A stretch of DNA of 64,000 nt from Cryptomeria japonica (Eukaryota; Streptophyta; Pinopsida; Cupressales; Cupressaceae), in assembly GCF_030272615.1 (NCBI RefSeq), contig NC_081408.1, positions 202,844,191-202,908,190 of the forward strand, given 5' to 3'. This document shows positions 55,369-64,000 of the stretch, in pieces (position 1 is the stretch's first letter; the number at the start of each line of letters is the position of its first letter). The translations under genes and the position numbers were made by a program. Under the pieces are notes generated by a model that saw nothing but the letters and a program-made list of their open reading frames with translations, was not told where the DNA came from and did not search any database.

Positions 55369-55635
55369 GACTACACCTAGATAGAGGATTTGAAATGATA
55401 TGATATACAAGATAAATGTGATTGATTATGATAGATTGATCCAAGAGTCTAATTAAGCTAATGATATGCATGATCAAGCTATTATGATGATGCAATTAAG
55501 CTAGAAAAGAGATTGATTAAGCTACATGATTCAACAATTATGATAGAAAATTATCAAATTAAACTAGGTAAATGCCTATATTAACAATGCCTGAATTGAT
55601 ATGAGATGGGATCCTTTATGCTCCAAAATGGGGGA

Positions 55636-55643
55636 TATTTATA
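55636..55643 (-). promoter_or_regulatory. TATA box in LTR F
   Basis: Minus-strand TATAAATA followed by TCCCCCATTTTGG. Confidence 0.5.
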
Positions 55644-56301
55644 AGATCTCCAAGGCTAGGGGTGAGGTAACAGGAATCAACAGTCAAGATTGAGTCTAAA
55701 GATATCAAGGGTGAAATTGGAGGAGGTTGGAGAAGAGGTTGGAGGAAGGGACACTTGTCATCTCTATGGTGACAAGTGTCAAGGAGCCATGCTCATGAGA
55801 GGGCAGGTGTCCAAGGGAGGAGACATGTGGCCAAAGTGCCATGTGTCTCAAGGTGAGAATATCCAACCCATAGGAGGTTAGGATAAAGAGGTTAGGATGT
55901 GCAAGATATGATAGGGTTAGTTAAACCCAAGGTTAGGTGGAATGGGTTAGGTTAGGGGGATAGTTAGGTTAGGTAGTTACAAGTTAGGAGGCATGTGGGT
56001 AATTTGAATTTAAAAATTCAAATAATAGGAAAAGGCTAATTAACTTTCAACAACTCATAAATTTTTTTGTTTTAATTAATTAGGGGATTAGAAGAAATGA
56101 ATTAAATGGGGGGAGGATTAATTAATCAAAGGGGACTATTGAAAAGAACCTATTAAATAGATCCTTAGATTTATTTATAAGTAGATGAAATGGATTTAAT
56201 CAAATTGCTAATGAATTCAATTCAATTAAGGAGGGGGATTAATTAAATAATTGCTTATTTAATTAATTATTTTTAGACCATTTTTAGGTGTGTACAATTA
56301 C

Positions 56302-56683
56302 CATTTTCCATATCTCAAAATGATCTTATCCAACTGACCTTTATACCCTATACAACATATCATGCCTTATGTCGACTTACAAAGATAAGTATAATATTGA
56401 TATACATGTTGGCTAGATAACATAAATACATGAGTATCAAAAATAATTGTCGATGCTAGATCTAAGAGATGTCAGCATCTAATACTGATAACCTTATTCT
56501 AAACCATGTCATCCTACATTGCCTGTAACGAAAGAAATCCTTCTATCCTAATAGTGTTGATGTAGTGTCTGTGAAGTGCTTTTCGATACACAACTGAACC
56601 AAAACATGAAGCTGGAACAAGATACCATGTTTCCATGAATGACAACATAGTGAAACCAACCAATTGAGTGTCAATTGCCAACA
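56302..56683 (-). repeat. 5' LTR of E, right piece
   Basis: Continues the E LTR from 48925 and ends GCCAACA at 56683. Confidence 0.87.
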
Positions 56684-56688
56684 CATAT

Positions 56689-57350
56689 AATAATCAAAGA
56701 ACATCTAACAATTAATCGATTATATACAGGCTATCAACCATATACAATCCAATTTGGGACTCTAAGAATCAACCAGATCACAAAAAGAAAATCTCAATCC
56801 TTATTCTCAATTCTACTTCTTCTGCCCTTACAAATGATTACATAATAACATATTTACATGCACCGGAACATAGCTAGGTCAGCCTCAGAAGTTTACATTT
56901 ACCAATGCAGGAAATGAAATGTGTAATTAGGTCAGCCCTACGAATTAAAGAAATCTTTCCAAAAAATAACAACCAAGAAATGTGGTTCAACAAGAAGGTT
57001 GGCCACATGCTAAAGAACATCGGACAAGACCCAAGATAGATCCACATGCCAATAATTGTGCTAGTAATGAAGGAAAACCAACTGGTAGGTACAAGAACTG
57101 TCTAAGAACCTAGAAACAATCAACGAGAAGCGATAAATAACCAATAAACAACCCAAATGAACTAAAAATATGGGATTAAGAACACAAACCAACCTAGAAA
57201 CCAAAAATAAGATTTTCCACGAAGAACAAGCAACTACCGGTACCAACTAGTAAGAACACAGAAAACTGCACAAAGAACACAAACAAAACTGAAAGGAAAT
57301 ATTTTTGGATGATGCAAGATTGCTCATCAACCAGGGATGCTCCTATATCA
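56689..57350 (-). repeat. 5' LTR of D, right piece
   Basis: Continues the D LTR from 43728; ends GGGATGCTCCTATATCA. Matches 40757-41438. No gene. Confidence 0.88.
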
Positions 57351-57355
57351 ATAGT

Positions 57356-58369
57356 TCATAGTTCACTTTAGATAGTTGAATATCCTCATAATAGTAGTGG
57401 CATGACTCTCTTTCAAATCAACTTGATATCTAGGAACCATACATACAACATGCACAATGTCAGGCCTAGTCTAAGTAAGATATAGAAGTCCACCAACCAT
57501 AGATCTATAGAAACTCTGATTAGCTTTCAGAGATTCATAGTTTTTATAAAATTTAAAAACCAGTCACCATAGGAAATCCAACCAGTTTGGAATCATCTAA
57601 TCCAAACTTCTTCAACAATTCCTTCACATACTTAGTTTGAGATATGAATATACCTTTTCCTGCCTGTCTAATCTACAAACCTAAGAAGAATTACATCTCA
57701 CCAGTCATAGACATCTCCATTTTTTTGTGCATATCATCGAAAAACTTCATGATCAAGTTATCATCACCACCAAATATAATATCATCAACAAAGACTTCAA
57801 CAATCAGGATCTTATCATTTTCAATCTAGAAATACAAATTACTATCAGTAGTACCTTTAGTAAATCCCAATTTCAAAAAGTATTTATCTAATCTAGCATA
57901 CCGGGCTTTAGGAGTGTGTTTCAATCCATAAAGAGCTTTCTTCAACTTACATACCATGTCTCCATCATCCAACAATGAAAATCCATCGGGTTGTTCAATG
58001 TAAAATTCTTCCTCTAGATCACCATTCAAAAAGGTTGATTTGACATCCTTTTAATATACCATGAAATCTTTATAAGCAACATAAGAAAGCAACAGTCTAA
58101 TAACTTCAAGTTTGGTAATTAGAGCATAAGTCTCCTCATAATCAATTCCTTCTTGTTGTGAGTAACCTTTGCAAACTAGTCTAGCTTTATTTCTGACAAC
58201 TTCACCAAATTCATTCAATTTGTTTCTAAATACCCATTTAGTATAAATGACATTTTTATCCTTAGGTCTAGGCACAAGTTCCCAAGTATTATTCTTTTCA
58301 AGCTGATCTAGTTCTTCTTTCATAGCTCTCATCCAAATTTCATCTTTACAAGCTTCAACAACATCTTAA
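57356..58369 (-). pseudogene. Copia reverse transcriptase of C, cut by D and G
   Basis: 58332-58051 has [40 protein letters not shown] and KGYSQQEGIDYEE. A stop replaces Gln before the metal-binding Asp (VY[19 protein letters not shown]). 58029-57826 has ALYGLKHTPKARYARLDKYF. The catalytic FVDDIIFGG is intact at about 57794-57768. 57720-57356 covers the thumb (GKGIFISQTKYVKELLKKFG) and ends NYLK-stop-TMNY at the D insertion. The right side stops at 58369, where G inserted. It is related to but distinct from A (FAPVAR replaced by YALITK). Confidence 0.87.
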
Positions 58370-59749
58370 TGTTGGTATTTGCATGAAGATTGCATTAATG
58401 ATATGTTATGTTGTCATTGATGTCAATTAACCAGTAATGATATTGTTGTAATGTTGTTTTGTAATCGGTAGGTAAGTTTGTGGAGTGAACCATTATTATT
58501 AAGTTTGCAGAGTTGAACCAGTAAACCCTACCTATTGATTTGATAAACCCAAACCAATTAAGTTTGGTGAATTGGTTGTATTGGTTTATGATCGGATGAT
58601 GAGTGGAAATGATTATAACATGTATGCTTATTGTATGAAGAGAGTTTCAAAGATTTTTTGGCATGTTGAGGTAACGGTTTTTGTCTAGGGAATGAGCAAG
58701 TATATTGCATGTAATGCAAAGCGCATGATGAGTTATTAAGTTCAATGAAGCGGTGATCAAGGAGCGGTCGAGGCTTTCTTGAATGATATGTATAGATTTT
58801 TATGTAATCCAATAGTCATACTTGAACCGACTTGTTTGTAATCTCTTTGAGAGAATTAGTTTTTTGTTGTATTACCGACCTAATTGATTTGTTTATAAGG
58901 TTGATGAGCTGTTTTATTTTAAGAGTTGGCAAAGTTTTAGTTGAGTGTGTGGTTGCCAAACTAGATGATGTATCTATAGTTTGTGTAAAGGCAGATAGAA
59001 GCATGAAAATGATTTGAACAAGCAAGTGTAGTGCTATTCAAATAGACCAGTAGACCCTTGTTATTTTCTAACAATTACAATAGTAAAATCCCCTAGCTGG
59101 GTAAGCTCTAACAAGCTTGGTGTTATTTAAATACTCTAACCAGGTGGTCCATTAGCTTGGATTTCAAATCCTCTACTGAGGTTATTCCTCACATGGTATT
59201 GCTTCTAACAAGGCATTATAGTCAATCCCTTAACCGGGTGGTCCCTAACAGGATCTGTTCTTAACAGGAATTTTTGTAAAGCTTTGATAGGCTTGGATCC
59301 TAACAAGGCAAACTTTAGAAGAGTTCAGAAAGTTATCTTGTGAGTCTTATCTCACCGTGGTTTTTCCCATTCAAGTTTCCATGTCAAAAATATTGTGTCA
59401 AGTGGTGAATGTTTTTGTGGTTATGTTTTCTATGGTTGATTTGCTTAACTACTTAATCCACTTTGATAAGGCATGATAACGGACAACAATATGAAATGAA
59501 TTTTTACTTATGTCACTAAAAGTATTTGGATGTTTATGAGTTTCAAGTTGTTTACTGTTAATTTGTTGTAATAGAAAACCAGTGTAACTTCACAGTTTAA
59601 TCTTCAGAGTGATATTGCATTGATAGTTCTAAGCTTACTTTGAGAAGTTGATTTTGAGATTGGTGAAAGTTATTATTAGTTTTTCCATCTAATGATTAAC
59701 CACCCCTCTTAGTAGTTGACCGGATCCTTATTCTTTCATCATACCATCA
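58370..59749 (+). repeat. 5' LTR of copia G
   Basis: 1380 bp, TGTTGGTATTTGCATG ... CATACCATCA. Contains CTCACCGTGGTTTTTCCC at 59351-59368 and ACCACCCCTCTTAGT near 59700. Ends inferred from TG/CA and the primer site; no partner is visible. Confidence 0.8.
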
Positions 59750-59751
59750 AT

Positions 59752-59763
59752 TGGTATCAGAGC
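59752..59763 (+). other. primer binding site of copia G
   Basis: TGGTATCAGAGC, exact. Confidence 0.92.
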
Positions 59764-59810
59764 ATCTTAGGTCCTCTAAGGTCTAAGCCTAATAGCTTGA
59801 GGTAAAGATC

Positions 59811-60622
59811 TTGCAGAACATGACAAAGAAGGAAGGTCCAAAGTTTAATAGAGAGAACTATATAATATGGAGTGATAGAATGAAAATTTATATCAAGATT
59901 TTAAGAAATCAATACTGGGAACATGTTGGTACTCAATATGTTGCACCTAGTGGGATTATGATTGATGATCAGAAGAAAGCGCAACAAAAAAACAATCAAT
60001 CGCTAGAGGCTATTATCAGTTCTTTGTCTAATGCAAAATATGTTGATGTCCATCGTCAGGAGACTGCATATGAGGTATGGAATAAACTTAAAGAGATTTA
60101 TAATGATGATGAACATGTGAAGATTGCTAAGGAAGAGAGTCTAAGAGGAAAGTTTGATGACATGTGGATGGTTGAAGATGAGAACATCCAATAGTATGGT
60201 GAAATGATAAAAGAGATAGTTGGTGAGATCAAGAGTGTTGGTGGTAAAGTGGAAGATGCCATAGTGGCTAGTAAGGTGTTGAGAACCCTGCTACTGGTCT
60301 ATGCTATCTGAGTTGTAGTCATTCAGGAGCTAAAAGTCTATTGACAAAACTAAGGTAACCCTTGAATCCATCATTGGTAAGATTATTGCTTTTGAATTAA
60401 ATTGTTATGATGGTAGTGTTTAGAAATCTAATTCTACATTTAGATCTTTAGTTTCTAACCCATCTATGAGGAAAAGTAGAGATGTAAGTCACAGTTATGA
60501 ATCTAGATCTAGCAGAGAAGTTGATGATGAAGACAATTTGGTTGAGCTTGAAGCATTGTTGGCCAAGCAGTTGCCCAGAGGCATTGGTAAATATAGAGGT
60601 AAATTACCTTTGAAATGTTTTT
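59811..60622 (+). pseudogene. Copia Gag of G, truncated at its zinc knuckle
   Basis: A 127-codon open start, MQNMTKKEGPKFNRENYIIW, then SDRMKIYIK, AYEVWNKLKEIYNDDEHVKI, the UBN2-type Gag pattern. A TAG after DENIQ interrupts it; reading on gives YGEMIKEIVGEIKSVGGKVE, then a poorly conserved part. The tail (about 60430-60622) reads SRDVSHSYESRSSREVDDED and LEALLAKQLPRGIGKYRGKL, ending PLKCF. The element is interrupted by B2 just after the first Cys of the CCHC knuckle, so no pol is linked. Confidence 0.82.
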
Positions 60623-61770
60623 TGTTGGCATTTTGATGATGTTGTGATTGTCATTGATGGACACACACTTTCTTTGTGTACACTTTCTTGATGTATGAGT
60701 TATGCTCAACCGGTATTTGTTCCAACCGGTATTATGTATTATAGTCTTTAGACTATCAGTGTTTTTTAGAAGATGTTTATTGGTCACAAACTAATTGAAG
60801 ACCTCAAGCGGTATGAAGACCTCAAGAGGTTCGAGAATCTCAAGTGGTACAAAGGAACAAAGCAGTAGTTAACATTTTTCCATTCTTTATTTTTGACAAC
60901 CGGTAATCAATAAATTGTATGAACCAGTACTACTCTATGATGAGTTACTAACCAGTATTTCTATGATGAGTTATCATCCACCGACACTTTGGCGGTGATT
61001 TTGTGTCATGTTACCAAATGTGTCTAGATGCACTGAACCTAGGAACTTGTAATTTAATCTTATTGGACCGATATGAAATCAAACTCCTTTATAAGGACAT
61101 TGTGTCTAGGGTTTTAGTAGATGATGAGGGTTTGTATGTGCAATCATAGAAGAGAAGATTAGGTCTGTGTGAAGAGTAGGAGTGTGGAGATATTGAAGAC
61201 TGAAGTAATGCTAAAATGCATTAATAGTTATCAAGGATCTAACCAAGCATACTGTGCTAGTATCTAGATCACTCACTTGTTGATTACTCACATCTTTGAC
61301 AAGTCTGAAACCCTTAACCGGGTAGGCCTAGGAAATCCTTTGTAAATCCTCTAACAAGGTGGTTCACAACTATGAATCTGAAATCCTCTCACAAGGTAGT
61401 CTTTAGTAGGACTTATCTCCTAACAGAGATCTAGATTCCTAACAGGATTTGTTCTAGTGAAGAACATTGTATGACCTTAACCGGTCTGGTTTCTATCCTA
61501 CAGATAGTTACTTGTGAGTTTCAACTCACCGTGGTCTTTCCCATTTGGGTTTCCACATCAAAACATCTTGTGTTATGGTGATTGTGCTCCTGTGGGTGAA
61601 TGCTTTGTTTTCTATTTGGTTTGTGTTTATCTTAACCAATTTATTAGTAAATCTATTATACCGATTATCTGCTAAATTGTTTATATACTGGTTATCTGCT
61701 AAACTATTTAGAAGTTTGAGTTCAGTGATTTTTGGTATACTAATTCACCCCCCCCTCTTAGTATTCATCA
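60623..61770 (+). repeat. 5' LTR of B2
   Basis: 1148 bp, TGTTGGCATTTTGATG ... GTATTCATCA. Carries CTCACCGTGGTCTTTCCC (61526-61543) and eight C at 61748-61755. Confidence 0.9.
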
Positions 61771-61772
61771 AT

Positions 61773-61785
61773 TGGTATCAGAGCC
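61773..61785 (+). other. primer binding site of B2
   Basis: TGGTATCAGAGCC, exact over 13 bases. Confidence 0.93.
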
Positions 61786-61820
61786 AACCTTTCTATAAGT
61801 ATAACCAATTGGAAGGAGAA

Positions 61821-63101
61821 ATGGGGGAATACACTGTGAGGGAACTTACTCATCATCTCACTCAGACTGAGAGAGCCTATGATGAACTTAAAGTCAATTA
61901 TAAAGCCTCTATGGAAAAAAGAAGAGAGCATGCTGAGAGACTAATGGAGCTTACTAAAAATAGTTCTTCTGATGAAGTAGACATGGATGCCCTAATTGAA
62001 GAAGTTAAAAAATTGAATGAATCCAATGCCAACCTGAGAAGGGAACTAGAAGGACTAACTATCAGAATGTGTCAAGAGCTTGAGAACCAAAGGAAAGCTA
62101 AAGATCTGGTAAAAGACAAAGATCATGAAATCTCTTAGCTGAAGCAAGAAATCAGTGCCCTTACCGCTCATCTCCAAGAGAGTAAAGTAGAAAAAGAAGA
62201 AATGCAAGGTGAACTAAACATGGCTATTTCTAAGAATACAACCTTGAAGGAACCAAATGCTTCTATTTCCAAAGAACTTACTAAGACAAAGGAGATACTT
62301 GCCAAATTCAATCAGAGTATTGCTAAGCTAGAGCAAAAGCTTGAATCAGCAAAACTGGTAAAGAATACCACTGGACTCGGTTTCTCCAGTTATGAGGAAG
62401 GTGAGACCTCTAGAACAAAATATGTAGCATCAAAGAAGAAACTAGCATCAAAGGATAAAGGTAAAAAAAAAATTAAACCTATTTTCTTTAATTGTCTCAA
62501 GGAAGGACATACTGCTAATGTGTGTAGAAATAAGGCCTACAATAATTTTTCTTATTTTCTAAACAATAAGCCTAGATCCAATAGATTCAATGGAAACTAT
62601 TATGCATGAAATAAGTTTGGGCATAGAGAATTTGAATGCAGGTCTATTTTGCACAACACTGGGAGATACCCTCCAAGGAGTCAAGGAGTTATCTTGAAAC
62701 CCATTGTGAACTGAAATCCAAACCAGTATAATGCCTATGACCATCAGTCAGGTGGTGGTGGCTATCAAGTGGCAATTGGTTGGAGAGCAACCTATTTGAT
62801 CTATCATGGTAGCGGTCACATTGTTGCAACATGCAGAAGGAAGAATAGTAGTATGAACAATGGACCATGGAGAACACCTGGAATTATATGCGACCATTGC
62901 AACAAACCGGGACAGACTGCCAGAACCTGCAGAATGAGAAAGACCCTATCGGATAATATACCAATCACTCTAGAAGGGAAGATTGATGTTGAAACTGTTC
63001 AAGTGGGAATGAATAAAATATGGAAAAGGAAACCTGAAGAAGTATCACAAGATGAACCAGTTTCTGCACCTAGTGTGGAAGTCTCTGAACTGGCAAACTG
63101 A
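61821..63101 (+). pseudogene. B2 Gag-like protein: coiled coil plus CCHC modules
   Basis: The start at 61821 (MGEYTVRELTHHLTQTERAY) matches the B1 start region. The frame upstream is open back into the LTR, so the exact start is chosen by alignment with B1. The coiled coil is interrupted by TAG at 62137-62139, then open to 62609. Module 1 reads FFNCLKEGHTANVC (first Cys lost). Module 2, NKFGHREFEC, has a stop at its second Cys. The last frame (62769-63101) has IYHGSGHIVATC and an intact CDHCNKPGQTARTC spacing in which His is Gln. It ends VSELAN. Comparing B1 and B2, each module is intact in at least one copy except module 2. Confidence 0.78.
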
Positions 63102-63530
63102 GCTTCAGAAAAGCTTAGGGGGAGAATATCAGTGAAATATTTGAACCCCCAGTTTATATCGATAAAGACCTTAACTAGTATACGTTACTTTTCAATCGAT
63201 AGAAGATTTTAAAGTGGTAAAAGGCAAAAAGAAGGGTTTGTACCCTAGCGGTGGAGCATTTATTACGGTAGGTGAAAGATCATTTAAAAGGGATTTTTGA
63301 CGCTATTTTCACTTATCTATTTTTGAGCAAAGAATTTTCAAATGTAGAGCGATAAAGAGCAATTCATCAAGCGATTCAAAGTAAATTCAAAATATTGCAG
63401 AAGAATCCAAAGATATTTTTCAATCAATTAGGTGAAGAACACCAAAGCAGTAATCCAACAACCGAAGTGGTGTGTTGTGAATGACATTGCAAAACTCTAA
63501 ATTTCAAAGTGTGAATGTATTTCTCAAAAT
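63102..63530 (+). other. Spacer between gag and ORF2 of B2
   Basis: Contains CTTAGGGGGAGAATATC at 63115-63131, a polypurine-like block directly after the gag stop. No conserved frame. Parallel to 13301-13812 in B1. Confidence 0.55.
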
Positions 63531-64000
63531 TTTTGTCTATCATTTAATCATAGCTTCTGCATCACACTCCAATTCTAGTGCACCTATAGACTCAGCGAAT
63601 TTCATTCAAAACAAGATGAAATACAATGCCCTATCCTAGATACCTGCTGGAGTTATAGTTGAGGAAGATATTTCAGCTATATTGATTGCAAATTGGAAGA
63701 CCTAGGATCCCTAGTGATCCATTCCCAGCTAGGTCTATTCTATGAGGATGAAAAGAAAATCAAACCAAAATATAGCATCCTAGAGAGGAAGAAACTACAT
63801 GATGCAGTTTATTTTCTTTAATAGTTCATGAAAGACCACATCCCCGTCATCTTGAGCAGAGTACACGGTGATTAAATGTACCTTGAGTGGATGCATGATA
63901 TCACACCAAAAGCAATTCATGTTGTCACCAGTTTCTATAACAATTGTGAGGTGCCAGCTTTAAGGAAGGTCATCAAGGCTAAAATGACCAAGCTCACCGG
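63530..64000 (+). pseudogene. B2 ORF2, N-terminal part, broken and cut by the window edge
   Basis: Reading with stops and a shift gives SHSNSSAPIDSANFIQNKMK, then LGSLVIHSQLGLFYEDEKKI, ILERKKLHDAVYFL, VILSRVHGD and MHDITPKAIHVVTSFY, ending KMTKLTG at the edge. It aligns with B1 ORF2 at 13290-12840, including HDITPEAIHVVTG. Thus ORF2 lies in the same place in two independent B insertions. Function unknown. Confidence 0.7.

Larger units (their letters stand above)
48926..56296 (-). repeat. Solo LTR F (gypsy-like), split by Copia-A copy 3
   Basis: Pieces 48926-49110 and 55374-56296, about 1.1 kb in all, plus-strand TGTTGTGTG...GTGTGTACA. On the minus strand it begins TGTACACACC and carries a TATA box TATAAATA at 55643-55636. 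No internal element sequence belongs to it. Lineage inferred only from general LTR appearance. No gene is supported inside it; the 63-codon frame at 55690 is unsupported. Confidence 0.75.
43729..56683 (-). mobile_element. Non-autonomous LTR element E, split by F
   Basis: LTRs 43729-44690 and 48365-48925 joined to 56302-56683 (962 and 943 bp). The interior (44691-48364) has a coiled-coil Gag with four CCHC-type modules and an ORF2 with the same core as B ORF2. No RT or integrase. Met-tRNA primer site and copia-style polypurine tract. Confidence 0.85.
40616..57350 (-). mobile_element. Ty3/gypsy element D, gag-protease only, split by E
   Basis: LTRs at 40616-41438 and 43573-43728 joined to 56689-57350. 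The interior (41439-43572) is just 2.1 kb and has gypsy Gag and protease but no RT or integrase. The primer site beside the right-hand LTR gives the minus strand. Inserted into the copia C RNase H with ATAGT duplications. Its 5' LTR was later split by element E. Confidence 0.85.
38563..58369 (-). mobile_element. Copia C, split by D, 5' part beyond insertion G
   Basis: Minus-strand copia element: 3' LTR 38563-39792, RNase H 40191-40610, then the D insertion (40616-57350), then RT 57356-58369, which ends at the copia G insertion. Joining across D restores the copia order, since NYLK-stop-TMNY on the right meets GVWYPRNDDF on the left. Integrase, gag and the 5' LTR would lie to the right of G, outside the window. 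Confidence 0.88.
58370..60622 (+). mobile_element. Copia G, 5' LTR and gag, cut by B2
   Basis: Plus-strand element inserted in copia C RT: LTR 58370-59749, primer site, gag. Left flank CTTAA is the presumed target sequence; the right side is outside the window. The B2 insertion at 60623 separates it from its pol. Confidence 0.85.
60623..64000 (+). mobile_element. Non-autonomous LTR element B2, 5' part (runs off right edge)
   Basis: Plus-strand B family element inside copia G: LTR, exact primer site, gag-like ORF, spacer and the beginning of ORF2, in the same order as B1 reversed. It confirms the B gene order independently of the B1 rearrangement. Confidence 0.88.

Noticed and set aside
55690-55881. 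63-codon ORF in LTR F
   Set aside because: Short and unsupported, within an LTR upstream of its TATA on the other strand.
58832-59017. Overlapping short ORFs on both strands near 58560-59025
   Set aside because: They lie inside the copia G LTR and show no conserved domain or codon pattern.

Overview
The window is plant nuclear DNA, and every coding remnant I can recognise belongs to a retrotransposon. I see no host gene, tRNA, rRNA or CRISPR array. Stacks of nested LTR elements, Met-tRNA primer sites, 5-bp target duplications and very low gene density point to a seed plant with a large genome. A conifer-like gymnosperm is my guess, from general familiarity with such ORFs; it is not demonstrated. 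Element families are named here by letter: A, C and G (Ty1/copia); B and E (non-autonomous, Gag-like, no reverse transcriptase seen); D (Ty3/gypsy gag-protease only); J (LTR element with an unknown ORF); L (Tat-like Ty3/gypsy); F (solo LTR).

Layout, left part (1-24622): a J element on the plus strand. Its 5' LTR is interrupted first by two tandem copia-A copies that share one LTR (1-7656, minus), then by a mosaic B element (8466-18001, minus, target duplication AAGGT). J's primer site, unknown ORF and 3' LTR follow (19559-24622). Middle (24623-28500): a palindromic 20-bp repeat array, a 2.6-kb polypyrimidine/polypurine tract that switches strand three times, and a 16-bp tandem repeat. Then come a decayed copia gag and a decayed Tat-like gypsy element (about 28960-37241) carrying a solo B LTR.

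Right part (37736-64000): a six-deep nest. A D-like remnant contains copia C. C contains D (target duplication ATAGT). D contains E (CATAC/CATAT). E contains solo LTR F (ATTAC). F contains a full-length but defective copia-A copy (GACTA). Copia G is inserted further into C, and a second B element into G; both run toward the right edge.

How the parts relate: families B and E have no visible reverse transcriptase or integrase. They encode a coiled-coil Gag with several CCHC knuckles and a second long ORF with a shared core. Yet they carry the same Met-tRNA primer site, the same polypurine tract context and the same LTR-end motifs as copia A and C. An inverted repeat brackets the polypurine-tract/LTR junction in A, B, C and E. 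I infer that copia enzymes mobilise B and E. The shared cis signals and the ORF2 family are the best candidates for something undescribed. All ORFs here are broken or truncated, so nothing in the window is likely to be autonomous today.
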